A DNA stretch of 64,000 nucleotides from Stereocaulon alpinum (GCA_018257865.1 JAEUBA010000011.1:310001-374000); one strand, 5' to 3'; positions 21,735-35,151 are shown, counted from the stretch's first letter. Numbers and translations: made by a program. Notes: generated by a model not told the origin, from the letters alone.

Positions 21735-23393
21735 GACTGCGCGAATGTAATGGATGCCATAGCGAGACCTGGAGTGCCATCGCTTAAGGAAAGGCATGAG
21801 CTGAGTGGTGAAATGTCGCCTAACGAGCTTGAACCTCCTTGAATACAAAGAACACATGTCTCTCATTGCAGGGTACAAGACTTTAGTTGTGCCTCCGGCG
21901 ATTGTTCTCCGCTCTTCCCTACAAATTGGGGCGGAGTGAGGTCCGGCACTTGAGGGTACAAGATACCTATGGTATGGTGAAAACCGATTATTGGACGAGT
22001 ATCTGCAGGCACTACCGGTCTCATCTCCGGACAAATTCTCCCCACAATTTCTATTTTTAGGAGTGTCATGATTGTCATGGTGGTACTTATATCGTTTGAC
22101 CAGAAGACCCGCTTTGATCCTTCGTCAAAGTAAATAGTGGGCACCAATTAACATCATCTATTACGCAGGATAGCGTACTGGTCGATGATCAGACTCGTAA
22201 TTTTGCTGCAATTCCAAGGTGTATCTGCCACCCTAGTACTTCATATCAGCCCCATGGCCGCTGTGTACTGGAAAATTCCCAAAGGGTAGGTTATCTTAGT
22301 CTTACTCCTAGCATCCAACCTAGGTGCAGTGGTGGGATTTTTGCTCAGCAGCACTCAACAACTCACCGCATGGATGATATTCATAGCATGTATATGCACC
22401 AACTCTTTCTGAATCCCCGTCTGGACTCGCGTTTTCCAGACACAGCCATAGCTGGACAAACTTCACACCCTCAGCCCTTGAACGCCATACCCATCCAAAA
22501 ATTGACACAACTCCTGGAGATTTGTTGTTGATGCAGATAAAAGGGGCGTTTCAAACCACCTATAGCGCTCCATATGAATGAGAGACTGCGTCATAGAAAT
22601 CCCTACTCGCAATTGTGAAGCAAATTGCAAGGGAATCAAGACAATCCTCTCGACTTCATCCCCGAAACGCTATACTACCAACAACAGATTAAAGGCCAGA
22701 AATTTGCTCCAACCGCTTTCCACCGTCTCCATAAGCTCACAAACCCGCCTTCTGCGTGCCTTGACCGCACAACTTGCGCTCTGCCATCCCATACCAAGGC
22801 GAGGCTCCCCATCTAAATTCACAAGCTTTGGTCGAAGCTCAGCAAGATTACGCGTCTTCGATACACTCAGCTCAGTAGAGTGGAATCATAGTGGCTTTCT
22901 CCCGAGCGTCGTTGAGCTCGAAACTTTCAATTCCCATTGCTAGATTCAAAATCCCAACAAACATTTTAGCACACTTACACAAGCCCTCGACTCGCCTACC
23001 TATCAGTCGCCGAAACTCACAAAACCTCTCATCGCAAACGGCATTACCGCTCCAAGTCCACCTCACTGAGCCGCATCTTGTAAAAACACCCCTCAACTCA
23101 CCCCCCCAATACTGCATGACAGAGCTCAACTCCTGACCTTACTCGTCCCTAACCATTCCTGCTCTACGTAGCGCAACATATCTCCCAGTGATCGGGGCTG
23201 AGACTCATACCATTAATCATCCTCCAAATTTCCCCATGGATCGGCGCTTCAACATCGTCGACTACCTCATGCTATTGCTAGCGCCGTTACCAGGCAGCAG
23301 CTGGGTTGTTATTCCAGGGGGCGAGGGAGCGAGGATATAGTATGGATTGGCGGGTTAGGAGTGAAGGAAACGTGGGGCGTTGGGGTTTGATTT
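21735..23393. other. Intergenic region left of the retrotransposon
   Basis: About 1.66 kb with short frames only. Nothing recognised; no repeat shared with the adjacent retrotransposon was seen. Confidence 0.55.
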
Positions 23394-23398
23394 GTAGA

Positions 23399-23604
23399 TG
23401 TCGGAATAATATTACTCCGCTCCGCAATAAGCGGCTTGGCGCCAACTCCTAGATAAAACACCATAGCTTAGCTAGCTAGATTCAATTAATCCCCAGTTTA
23501 CCAAGCCTAATAGACACCCTGCGAATCAGGTTATCCGGGGCAGGTAATAGGGGATTAAGCTACCTTACTAATCAGTATAACCTAGCAGCTAGGTTCTACC
23601 GACA
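23399..23604 (+). repeat. 5' LTR of the copia element
   Basis: 206 bp beginning TGTCGGAATAAT and ending TTCTACCGACA, so it has the usual TG...CA ends inside a short inverted repeat (TGTCGG/CCGACA). It differs from the 3' LTR at nine positions, all transitions. At three of these the 5' copy carries the A or T, reading as hits on this copy. Confidence 0.93.
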
Positions 23605-26600
23605 CTGATCAGTTATCGACCTCAGATCAGCAAGGTACGAATAAAAATTTCAACTACAACTAAGAACCTTACCTACACTACTATAAAGCCTTAGCTACAA
23701 CTCCTAACCTTATAATAACGCAACCGACTATAGAAGAAGACTAAGGGATTATTATATTATTAGGAATTATCCTTAACAACCCTAAAAAGACGTTAGGTAA
23801 TACCCTAGGAATATACGTCACCTAAGTAATAATTTACTACCAAAACTATAAAGAAGAAGGATATAATCTATAGATAAACTTCCTCGAAGACTTTAATAAT
23901 TAGGACGAAGCTTTATTTAGTAAGGTAGAGAAACTATTACTACGAAACCTTAGGGACCTACTTTTCAATCGCGGCGTCTTTATACCTAAGGATAGAACTT
24001 ATATCTATAAGTACCTAGCAAGGCTAGCAGTCCAACTATAGTCTAATTAGCCTACAAACGTACCGAAGCTAGTAAAGAAGTCTAACATTACCTCTATCTC
24101 TACCTCTAGCAACTCTAACACGCCTAGTACACCTACCCTAAGTAATAATTTTAATACGCCTGCCTTAACCTCAGCTAAAATTGAAATACTAACTAGGACT
24201 GCTACGCTATTTAATATAATATAATAGTAATATTAACGCTCCTAAATACCCTTCTAAATAGCCCTAATTAATAGTTTTAAGATCTCTAACGCTATCGCTA
24301 ATTACTAGGAGCAAGGCCTTTCCTAAGAGCTCACTGCGTTAACTAAGCTCTATACGGAAGAGATAAAATATAATAGAAGAAGCGACGCCTTCGACTATAA
24401 GCTAAATATATTCTTAGCCACCGCCTCTAACATTAGGATACCGTCGACTAAGCTTTATATAGCGTTTTAATTTATACTAAGTAGCGATACGCTCGATTTC
24501 TATTTTAGTAATTAATCTTCCTTCTTATTAATAAATCTAGACTCCCTAAGAGTTACTTTTAAGGGAAACTTTAAAGGAAGAGAATACTAAATCGCCCGCC
24601 TTAATAAATAGAATAGTATATCCTTATAATAATTTATTAACTATAGTAAAGATAAAACCTTAACGGAGTACCTAAATACTATAATATTAAAACTAAGATA
24701 GCTATAATATAGCTTAGACGAGAGCCTTTATAAGGATAGCTTTATCTACTAGGAGATAATTACTACTTATAAGTCTATACCTACCTACGAGATCGTCTAC
24801 CGAAAACTACTAAATACTATATAAAACCTTATTTAAGACCTCCGCTTATCTATAGCCTTATAAGACCGCCGCAGCCTCCTATCGCTAAGTGAAATAATAT
24901 ATACAGACCGTCGCTACCGAAACCGTAAATCCAGCAGTTATAACTACGAATCTAGCAGTTATAGCTAATTAAGATATCTAAGTAAGCTGAGATATAACTC
25001 TAATAATTCTAGTAATTTAACGAATAAAAAGCGATATTTTATCTGTAAAAAGGAAGGTTACTGGTTAACTAATTACCCTAAGGAAGAATATTAACGCAGC
25101 TTTAAGTAATACCTTACCGACGTTAAAGGCGAAAAGGAAGAAGGTAATAGCGAAGGTAGTACTACTAAAGAGGATACCGCTAATAATCCACCTAACTAAG
25201 GTAACGGTAAGGTGTTTCTAATATTAATAGGTATAATTAATAGTAAGGCTGTATACTAAAAGCTAGCTAATCAGGCGACTTTATATACCGTTACTAAGGC
25301 ACTATCTATCTAAGATAATATTAATATCTAGGGAGAAGCACCTTACCGCCCCGCTAAAAGATACGGCGACAGCTACTTCTACGGCCTTATAATCGATATA
25401 GGTGCTGCCTATAACTCCTTAGTAGGCTATAATTAATATCTAGCACTGCGGCGTAAGTAAGACGTTAATATTAACACCGATAAGGCTAGCAGCGCTAGAT
25501 TCAAATTCGGTATTAGCGAAGCCTTATTAAAAGGCACCGTTACCGTTACTTTACTAATTAGTATTATCGAATTCTATATTATCGACGCTGATACGCTATT
25601 CCTTCTCTACCTATAAGACCTTAACTAGGCAGGGTTTTATTTCAATAATCTAACTAACTACTTAGTTAGCGGTAATAAGCAAGTCCCTATTATAAGGCTA
25701 TACGGTTACCTATTCCTTATATAGGGATCGTCGCTGTCCTACGCCTATATTAACACCTACACTAATAACGGTGTTATAAGCAGCTAATTAATAGAGTAGG
25801 ATCTTCGATATCTATACCGCTGCTTCAGCCACCTATTAATAACACGCTTAGCACGCCTACTAAAGCGCTTTAGCTACCGTTTTAACTAAGACGCTATCAA
25901 CTGACTCAGTAAGTTCTGCTTAACTTACTAGAAATATAGAAGATCGCTAGGAAGGTTTAGATTCACTATTAAAAACGACCTGCAATTTAATTATTTAGTA
26001 ATAATTAATATTATATATCTAGATAGCCCTACCGCCCTAGTCCTATATATAGTCGACGAGGCTATACGCTTCTAAACCGCCCGCTTTCTAAAAGATATTT
26101 CAGCGGAGACGGTCTAGGATACGCTAAGGGCCTGCTAGATTAATACTTATATTAGACTACTAGATATACTAGTCTATAACGCTAGTAAGTAATTTATTAG
26201 TACTGAATTCGCCTCTAAGGTAAAAGGGATAGTAATTAAATTAAAATACGTCTTAGTTAAAGTATACTACTTAATTAGTCTAGTTAAACGCTACTATATA
26301 CCTCTTAAGCGTACTTATAATATTATCTGAGAAGACCTACTATTACTAGGTAAGTAATTCGTCTTATAAATTACTATTAAGGTAATTAACGATACCGCTA
26401 GACCTAATAGACTAATACCTATACTACTTCTATTTAGTATATTTCTAAAGCTTACTGAATTAGACCCTATATACCTATTAATTGCGGAATAAGGTAAGGC
26501 TATTAAACGTGTAATAAAAGAAGCGTTAGAATTACTAGCAAAGAGAGATGTTACTAAAGCCTTATACTACCGTAATAGTCTATAAAGCGACGCTATCTTA

Positions 26601-28577
26601 GACGCTCCTATTAGCAGCAATATCCTAGTCTAGCGAGAAGGTAAAGGATAGAAAGGGCCCTACTAACTACTCGCTATAGACGACTAAGCCTATATAGTTA
26701 AACTCAGCAGTAGCCCTATAATCTTTCGAATTATATTAGTTAAGCCTTACTTAGTTAAATTAACTAATAAAATACCTCCTATACCTTAAGCGGACCTGCC
26801 GACTGAAGAAGTTACTACTACGCGCTAGAATCCGTAGCGATAGCGATACCTACCTACCCGCTACGCCTACCTTACTAATAAGGAGTAATTAGATATTGAG
26901 CTATTAATAAAGCTCCGGTCGGAAGGCGCTATTCGCTTACTAAATAGCCTATTTATTAACTCCCGCTGAAAAGAAATCGACGGCCTTATTACTAAAGGAG
27001 TCTTTAAAGTTATTAGTAAGTATAATATACCGCTAAACACCCGTATCTTTAGCTACTGATTCGTCGATAATATTAAGTAGGATAGTACTATACTATTCGA
27101 AAAGTCTAGACTAGTCGTCTAAGCCTATAACGATAAAGGTAAGAAGGAGGTACTAACGTAGTCGCTAACGATTTAACGCGCTAGCTAACGCCTTATTATT
27201 TGCCTCGCCGTAATTCTACCACGAGACCTCTATATACGCGATATCTTATAAGCTTATATATAGTCGACTTTAGTACTAAGCCGCCTAGTCTATATAAAGC
27301 TACTGTAAGGTACTAACTTAGGAGATAATATACTAAAAGTAGTCCGCCTACTATATAGCGTCCTAGAAGCAGGGACGTATTAGTTTAAGACCTACTATAA
27401 CTACTATACTAGTAAGCTAGGCCTCACCGTCTCCTTATTCGATCCCTACCTTATATACTCTAAGCAGGCAATTATTAGCCTATAAACTAACGACTCCCTA
27501 TTTTACGGAACAGCCGAATACTTAGAGCTAGAAGAGTAAGTACGCCTTAATACAGGCTTCCCAGCAAAGCTAATTAAGAAGTTAGATAAAGAAAAAGACC
27601 TCTAATTTAATAGTACTACTATTTCTAATAAAACTTTTTCCGGTAACAGCGATATTCTAAAGCTCTCGCAGTAACGGTAATATAGCAAGATTAATACGAT
27701 CGATACTACCACCGCTAGCGATATTAAATCATAATATATTAAGGAAAGGGCTTAAGGCGCCTATATAGCCTCTATATATTAACTAGAGATAGCCTTTATA
27801 CTATCTAAAGTAGCCTAAATTACTCAGCCAGCGAAAGAAGACGCTAATTAGTTAAATAAATAGCTAAATTAGTAAAAGGAGAACTACCGTTAAGGCCTAT
27901 AATTTATTAAGCTTACTCTAGAGAAGCTGAAACTACTAGTCTTCGTTAATACCGCCTTCGCTAATAACGCTAACCTTAGCTCTTAGATTAGGTATATTAT
28001 TATCCTTGCTAACGAGTAATAGCTTAATAAATCGACTATTAATGTTAGCGGTAATATTATCTACTAGAGTAGCACTAAATATAAGAGAGTTATAAGATTA
28101 GTACTAGCTTTAGAGCTATATATAATAGTAGTAGGGTTTAATATTACTACTACCCTATAATCTACTATTAAGGGTATTACTTAGGCGAAGATACTACTAA
28201 CTCTATATACTAACTCCTACTCCCTATACGACTATATTATACGCCTTAGTACTACCGCTAAGAAACGCCTAATAATTAATATAATAGGACTACGGCAGTC
28301 CTATAAGAGAAGGGAAATTAATAAGGTATAGTAGATTAATAGTAATTATAACCTAGTAGACGCTATAACTAAGGAGCGCTACTACTAGGCGTTAAAGTAA
28401 TTAGTAGATAGTAACGCTATTAAGTTAAAGATAAACGCTTAAGTAGAAAGAGAAGCTGTTATCTAACTAATTAGATTATAATATTACTTAGCCTTATAAG
28501 CCCGTTTCTATACTAGCTAATTACTAGATTTAGCGTCGATTAGCACTGTTTTTTCGACTTTCTAAAACTTTTACTAG

Positions 28578-28783
28578 TATCGGAATAATATTACTCCGCT
28601 CCGTAATAAGCGGCTTAGCGCTAACTCCTAGATAAAACACTATAGCTTAGCTAGCTAGATTTAATTAATCCCCAGTTTACCAAGCCTAATAGACACCCTG
28701 CGAATCAGGTTGTCCGGGGCAGGTAATAGGGGATCAAGCTACCTTACTAATCGGTATAACCTAGCAGCTAGGTTCTACCGACA
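28578..28783 (+). repeat. 3' LTR of the copia element
   Basis: 206 bp, same length as the 5' copy with no indels. Its first dinucleotide is TA instead of TG, and five further C-to-T or G-to-A changes are seen relative to the 5' LTR. Eight of the nine differences between the LTRs lie in CpA/TpG context. Confidence 0.93.
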
Positions 28784-28788
28784 GTAGA

Positions 28789-29292
28789 GTATGAGTCGAA
28801 CGAGCTAATGAGGACTCAGCGATGTCGCCGCAAGATGTATCGAAGACATTACTACACGATCTAAAAATAGGGCGAAGGGATGTTTCAAGGACTCGACAAC
28901 CAGGACAGGACAGGAGCTGATGAATGTACACAAGACCACATGTACGGCTAAAAGATCGAAATACACTTTGGTGAGTTGGCAGATTCACAGGTTGTGACTT
29001 CTGTTCGGAAAATTCGGAGTAAACCATGCACAATACCTACATGAGGCAACTCCTCTCAGTTTTTTTTTCGCAATCAAGTGAAAACGGTGGTCTGAAAGTG
29101 AAGAGTAGACCGAAATAGCGTGTATTGACTTCATAGCTAGGAGTCTCACTATCATCAAAGCGAAGAATAAAAGACCACAAGTGAATCTGAAACGACTGCT
29201 TCCCTCTCATCACTAAACCAACAACGCCAAAAGAGAACATCCACCATGCACTGATCAACAGCCCACTTCCAACTCCCCCCCAACCTCCCACC
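28789..29292. other. Intergenic region right of the retrotransposon
   Basis: 504 bases between the target duplication and the P450 stop codon. Base composition returns to normal at once after the LTR. No gene or further repeat is seen. Confidence 0.55.
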
Positions 29293-31031
29293 TCAACCCC
29301 TCCCCTCAACCACCCTCCTCCTCACCCTCCCCCTCAAATCCCCCTTCGGCCTATTAACCCCCGTAGCCTTAATCATCCCCGGCACCCTCCAACCCCCCTC
29401 CCCCACAGCCTCGAAATCCCAAATCACAAGAACACTAGCCACAAGGACCAGCACCTCCCTCTCAGCAAATACCCGCCCTTTACACATCGGCAATCCGCCA
29501 CCCCAAGGCCTCAGATTACCTTGGCGAGCTACGAGTTTCTGTTTCCCTTCTTCGGTGACTTCGTGGTGGAGGAAGCGGGTGTGGTTGAAGGTGTGTGGGT
29601 CGGGGTAGTGAGTGGGGTCGTATTGATTGATGACGAAGGGCATTGTTATGAATGTGTTGGCGTGGAAGGTGGTTGGGGTTGCGTTTGGGGGGGCAGATGG
29701 GGAGGGTTTGACGGTGAAGTCTTGGAGGACGTAGCGCATTGAGGTGGGTTCGTGGTTTAGGCGGAGGGATTCGAAGTAGCAGGATTTGAGGATGGGGCAG
29801 GATCGGAGTATGCCTTCTGTGTTGATGGCGAGGGGAGAAGATGTTGTGGTGGAGGAGGTGGATTGCTGTGAGGCGAGGGTAAATGGGTCGATTTCGGCGC
29901 GGACTTGGGAGAGGAGGTTGGGAGTTGCGAGGATGTGGATTATGATCCAGAAGACTAGACTGTTTGCGTTGGCGTTGAAGCTAGGTCAATGGTTAGACAA
30001 GGTTTGGGTGACTTGATTGTGTGAACTCACGCCCATATGAGTGCAATATCTAGCGAGGCTCTTTCCTCGACAGTAAAGCCATGGTCCCGCCAGATTTTGT
30101 TGCGCTGTTTCATAGCTTGGCTGACATCCTCGATGCCATTACGGGTTTCGCTATCATCGCCGTCTACTTCGGTATAGCAATTGGTCATGGCTTTGTTCAA
30201 GCGGGCCTGGGCCGGTCTCACGTTCCTCATAGCCGCGATAGGGAACCATCTTGGGATACCGATAGCGATTAACGTGAAGGCCGCGTCCAAAAGCCATAGG
30301 TCCTCGAAGATCGTTGGGTTGGCATCGAGGAACTTGGTTCCCATCAAGCTCGGCAGCGAAGCATAGCCTACGTAGTTGCGTATTAGTGGGAACAAGCTGA
30401 CTTCGACAGCATCACTTCGGTTTATTAACCGAGGTCTGGCTGCCCTCTCCCATGGCCTTTGGCCTGCCTCATCATGGGAGAATGATATCATTGTTGGGCC
30501 CAATTGGTGAAGAAGATCTACAGTGATCTGGATAGCCTTGGCTAGAGGCTCTTCCGATATAAGATTGCTTGTAATAGTGTGATCTAGATCCTTTTGCGCT
30601 TGGAAGAATGGGTGCTTTAATCGATCGTGACTCCCAAAGAGCTTGACTAGAACACTCCAGAGAACGTTGTTATTGTTAACGATGTGGTGTGGCTGCCGGA
30701 GGACAGCCTTTACTTCATGAGGATTGTGGATAACGCTGTGCTTAGAGGTTATTCCGAATTTGGAAGGCCCCGCGTTGAAGAGGCTACAACTATGACCTAG
30801 TCAGATACAATCAGAAAATGGTGACGGAGGCACAAACATGAGTCTCTGGAACAGTCCGTCTGCACTAACCACAGTGCATGCCAAGAAACCTTCCAAGGGG
30901 ATCCAGAATGGGACACTCCATGTCTTTTCATCTTGGGTTTGCGGCTTAGAACCGTAGAAAGGCAGATAGAGAAAGAAATATATGCTCAGTACGGTAGCGA
31001 ACGTAGCCCAGTCTAGCGCAGCAGATATCAT
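29293..31031 (-). CDS. Cytochrome P450 monooxygenase
   Basis: Exons 31031-30838, 30783-30031 and 29980-29293 encode 544 aa; the introns (54 and 50 nt) keep phase exactly. The N-terminus has a hydrophobic anchor (TVLSIYFFLYLPF) for ER membrane insertion. The I-helix region reads FNANANSLVFW, the K-helix ExxR motif is ESLR, an FNHTRFL segment matches the region before the haem loop, and the haem-ligand loop is PWGGGLPMCKGRVFAERE. The loop has Pro where many P450s have Arg, and Trp for Phe. WGGG-type loops with CxGR are common in the CYP7/CYP8-like fungal families, so this is probably a family trait. The substrate cannot be read from sequence. No neighbouring secondary-metabolite backbone gene is present, so a biosynthetic cluster is not suggested. 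Confidence 0.9.
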
Positions 31032-33298
31032 TGTACCTCAGAGCGAAAAAGCTATGTTAGACAGATAATTTCTGTTTCCAGAGAGCACAACAGTATCGAG
31101 TGCGTAAAATAAGCAAAGAGAATGAAGATGGAAATATTTCAGGTCAACTATTTCAAGATTCCAAGATCAGTCAACATAGATAAGGAGCTGTAGTCCTCCT
31201 CCTCGTCAGAAACCCTTAAGTGAACAAAGTGGAGCAATTCGACTATGCTTATGCGCTATGACGACCCTGGCGCCATGATTCCAAATCTCAACTGGACCTC
31301 CCTCAATAAATCTACAAGACATAACCTCCTTCAGCTAGACGCTAAGAGTACTACTGACGTTGCGGCTGGTCACGGGATACTCGGATATGACTGCTCCAGT
31401 CCATGTTGCTAGGAGCGTTTGAGAACTGGACCTGGGCGTATGGACAGACAAATCTATGCAAAAGGAACGCCTGTTGAAGGAAAGGGACTGCCTAGTGATT
31501 CTAGAGATGAGATTCCTAATGGCGAGAGTAGTCAAGACATCCCTTGTTCGCTTTGGAAACCTGAACCTATCTGAACCACCCAGCGTTCCGGACAAGGCTT
31601 GTGAATTAGAGCTAATGCTTGAGCTGCATGTAGAATATGAAGAGATGTCATGTCTTGGAGGCCTTGATTCGACCTTACCTGTTAGCGCCATAGCATTTTC
31701 GATCTACTGCCTAGGAGAAAGCGCCAATTCCTCTAAGCAAGATGGATGCACGGACTGAGGTGACTTAAATTGCGTACGTCGACTAAAACACCCCACCTCG
31801 ATGAGAGGATTCAACCGTCCCGCATCACGGCCAGCCCGGACATCTCATGGTCATCATCTAATTAGTACTTTTGCAATCGATCTTAAACGACGGTTAACTA
31901 AGATTAGTGTGTTGTCATTTGCATACTTCAGCTCCTATTGTGGGGTCTTATATCGGTCTCACACCAATAGTAATCAAGGATGTCCCTCCTCGCTGTCTTG
32001 TCAGATAGTAAAATATCCCAAGCGAGAAGCCTAGGACGGCCTCTACAGCATTGGTATTGCAGATTCCCCAATCATACCCCGTCATATATGTGAGACTTCG
32101 CTGTCTTGATACTATCCGGATGGGGACTTCAGCGGACTCAGACCAGAGACGATACTGATAGGGAAGGATGTCAAGGCATCCAGACTTATTGATAGTAAGT
32201 ATCTGGCATGGCAGGACTGTAAGTGGTGGGATGAAAAGATTGCATCATGCAAGTCAGATTCTAGTGGCTAGTATTTTTAGCAAGCTAGTCTCCTAGTCTC
32301 TAACTGGTACTAGCGCCAAGTCAACGTTGCATTTGAGCCGGGACGGTGGTAGGCACGCTCGTCAAGAACTCCGTACCTTGAAAGAGCTCACGTTACCCTG
32401 GAAGCGTCCCGGAACACGGACCCCGAAGCGGGCCTAGAAGCCACCTCTTGATGGCATCAATACGTTCTAGTGGCTCGCTTGAATGTCTCGCTTGTGGGGT
32501 CACTCCGCCCGGAAGAACGTGAATTGTTTTTGTTCTTGACAACGCGCGAAGGACAACAACATGCTTAACGCCTACTCTTCCTTGGCGATTCACGGCATCA
32601 CAATGCTCACATGATGTGATGTTAAGTACTCGCCAAAGTTGGTTCTGATGGCTGCAGAACGCAAATGCTAGCTAACCTTCACTAGCCTAGCAACCAATGT
32701 TCCGAGGCGTCGCTGCGGCCATGACTGCACATTTCTGTATCGACCTTATATTCAGGAGATCCTAAGTAAGCTTCCAAAGCACACCCTCGGCAATCACAGA
32801 ACGACCTTGCACACGTGGCCACGTACTTCATCTCGACCTCTTGAGTCACATGTCTGCGAATTCTCAGGATCTATTGTATCCCTTAGTCTCTCGTCTGCCA
32901 GTTATGGTGACCCGAATGATAGCTGAATGGAATGATTGGCTTGTGGTACTACACTTGCAGAGTCGCGCTCCTAGTGGATACATGTCTGTGACCGTCTCCT
33001 ACTTTCCGTCACTATCGTCAGATCTCAGATTTGGAAAGCCAAGCAACGTAGGTAAGAAATTCTCTTAGAGCGCTGCCTGTTCACATCTGCAGAGAATTCA
33101 TCGACCTGCATTTCCTCTCATCGCCCTAGAATGTTGAAGCTGTATGACACTGCTTTGCAAGCCCAAGACTGTTCTAGGATTACGGCAAGCAGATATTAAG
33201 AGGTTGAACGTCTAACAAGAAGGCTTTGAAGCCACTCTGAGAAGAAAGCTCGACGCGACTTCGCCGTCCGTCATTCACTTGCCACCAAATCGCCTGCA
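31032..33298. other. Intergenic region, 2.3 kb
   Basis: Mixed short frames on both strands. Frames of about 100-118 codons at 31335-31758 overlap each other on opposite strands and are Ser- or Leu-rich without motifs. I do not support any gene here. Confidence 0.5.
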
Positions 33299-33655
33299 TT
33301 GTGGGACAGTCGGGTGCTTAACTTCCTTTGGAAGCACGTCGGCATACTAGACCATAATGCGCGCGTTCAAAGCGCAGAGAATCAGAACCGGTACGAGAAA
33401 GCCGTAGGGCATGAGGACCTCATTCAGCTACGACCGACATGGAACGCTTTGAGGCGAGTGCGCCTAGGCTTGGCGTTTTGCGAGGAAAGCGCAATGCATG
33501 TGAATTTCCATAATGGAATTATAAGCATTGAATTTTACTCTTATCAGACCAATACTTGTCTCACTTCAATCAGGGTGTCTCTACAAGTGCAAAAGCTTCG
33601 CCAGCGTGGTAAAAGTGATCCAAAGCCTCCAGCGTCACCCTCAGAATCAAGATGA
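33299..33655 (+). other. Open frame immediately upstream of the 377 aa gene
   Basis: A 118-codon frame without an ATG at its start (it opens with TTG). Its TGA overlaps the ATG of the next frame in the form ATGA. It has no motif. It could be a poorly resolved upstream exon of the following gene or chance. The middle part (LIQLRPTWNALRRVRLGLAF) is protein-like. Confidence 0.25.
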
Positions 33656-34785
33656 GAGCGCAGACACTGGACAGTCCTTCATACGACCATATATATAAAG
33701 AGTTCATTCATGAAGTCTTCACCAATGATGGAGAGAAGAAAGAACCATGGGGAATACCTACACCAGAGATCGTGACCGACCCAGACGCCCTAACATTGAC
33801 CATGATCAGGCACGCCTTCTTTTATGCACACTACCGCGTTAAGTACTGCAAAGTGACCCCAAGAAGCATCGCATTCCTCAAAAGATACCGCGACACCGCA
33901 GAAGCCGCCATGAAGACGCCTAGTAGGGACAAGAAGATTGAGCTGGCTACATTGAACCAAATTTTACATTCCGAGGTAATTCTATTCAAGCAGCCTAGCG
34001 AAGCGGAAATAAAGGGCCAAGCGGCTATGAAAGAGCTTATCGAAATGCGATACTATGCAGATTACGGAGATTACATGGCGGAAAACTGCAAGAGATTCCA
34101 AGACAAAGCTCTAGAGCAGAAGATCGAGGGTGTGGAATACTTCACCGGCGGTGGGAAGAATTGGACCGTGGTGCAAAAGCAAATGGAGCAAGAAGAGGAA
34201 GCCCGCAACAAATGGCGTCAGGAGGGGAAACCAGGGGGGATCCTTGCGAAGCCAGATACGCCAACAGTCACAGCTGTTGAGAAAGCGTGTACGGAGCTAA
34301 AACTCGACCATGAGAATACCCGATTTGCAATTAAATGGTACTCACGAAGGAACGAGGGGATGCATTGCAAAGTCAACCTCTACATCCAGCAATGTGACTG
34401 GGAGGCACTGGCACCACAATTGTGGACAGACATCCGGGAGCTGCGCCATGTGTTTGATGATGAAGAATATAGACAGATGCAGAAGGTTCTGCATACCATC
34501 AAAGATCGCTACTTCGATGAGCTGGAGCCTGTTGACCCAGAAATCAGCGCAAAGGCAGCGGAATTATCTATTGCCAAATACGAAAAGCTGAGGCGAAAGG
34601 CAGTGCGGAGTCTCAACGCCGGCCAGGTCAGTACCAGGGAACGGACTCCAGCAAGCTCGACGGATGGACCTGAGGAGGAACAGGAAATAATAAGGAGAGG
34701 GAGGAAGACAAAGTCAGAGACGAGCTCTGTGGTTTGGGATAACGAAGACCAAGACTTTGGACTCGATGGGGTGGAGTTGTTCTAG
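33652..34785 (+). CDS. Hypothetical charged cytoplasmic or nuclear protein, 377 aa
   Basis: A single uninterrupted frame of 377 codons, hydrophilic and helix-rich, with no signal peptide or membrane segment. The first third is Lys/Glu rich around an aromatic patch (IRHAFFYAHYRVKYCK). A charged linker with KQMEQEEEARNKWRQEG is in the middle. The last 60 residues are low-complexity and acidic with a basic RRGRKTKSE patch that could act in nuclear import. I do not recognise the family. Length, lack of interruption and codon use like neighbouring genes favour a real gene. The start could be earlier if the preceding frame is an exon. Confidence 0.6.
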   Translation: MRAQTLDSPSYDHIYKEFIHEVFTNDGEKKEPWGIPTPEIVTDPDALTLTMIRHAFFYAHYRVKYCKVTPRSIAFLKRYRDTAEAAMKTPSRDKKIELATLNQILHSEVILFKQPSEAEIKGQAAMKELIEMRYYADYGDYMAENCKRFQDKALEQKIEGVEYFTGGGKNWTVVQKQMEQEEEARNKWRQEGKPGGILAKPDTPTVTAVEKACTELKLDHENTRFAIKWYSRRNEGMHCKVNLYIQQCDWEALAPQLWTDIRELRHVFDDEEYRQMQKVLHTIKDRYFDELEPVDPEISAKAAELSIAKYEKLRRKAVRSLNAGQVSTRERTPASSTDGPEEEQEIIRRGRKTKSETSSVVWDNEDQDFGLDGVELF

Positions 34786-35151
34786 TCAAAGATTCTTATA
34801 GCTCTCCTTCAGCTCCAACGACGCAACGCCGACTTCGAGCCTTGCGTGGGGTATGATATTGATCGAAGATACTTTTTTGTAGATAGCAGAAATGATGCTT
34901 TGGAGTCAGTCGTTTCCCTCCTGTTGTCCAGCGAGTGATTAGCGTATGGCGAACTCACCTTCACGGCTGAGCTTCAATCTAAACAGTCCAAGAAGAGCCC
35001 CTTTGGAAAAGTGATTAATGAACTCCATTATCTCTATTAGTGTAGCGCGCGTACAGCAAATATCCATAAAGTAAATCCAACATTACCCAACGCAGCCCAA
35101 ACCCCATAAATCTCTAACCCATTACTCCTCACCTCCAACAAAACACACCAC
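34786..35151. other. Intergenic region
   Basis: 366 bases between the charged protein and the stop of the NmrA-like gene, rich in C and A toward the right. No feature recognised. Confidence 0.5.

Larger units (their letters stand above)
23394..28788 (+). mobile_element. RIP-degraded Ty1/copia LTR retrotransposon with target duplication
   Basis: Two 206 bp LTRs (23399-23604 and 28578-28783) flank a 4973 bp interior. The whole element is bordered by a perfect 5 bp duplication GTAGA (23394-23398 and 28784-28788). The interior is strongly AT-rich and full of TAA/TAG, so no frame survives, but coding remnants run left to right. They are: a zinc-knuckle remnant near 25029-25091 (FICKKEG, with expected Cys/His positions changed); an integrase-type C-terminal segment near 26235-26335; a reverse transcriptase remnant near 27060-27310 (EKSRLVVQAYND, TIQRASQRLI); and an RNase H remnant near 28080-28400. 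RNase H after RT and integrase before RT is the copia order. The decay pattern is CpA-to-TpA on both strands. I could not identify a primer binding site or polypurine tract. Confidence 0.93.

Noticed and set aside
29293..34785. Secondary-metabolite cluster around the P450
   Set aside because: No polyketide synthase, peptide synthetase, terpene cyclase, transporter or cluster regulator is present in the window.
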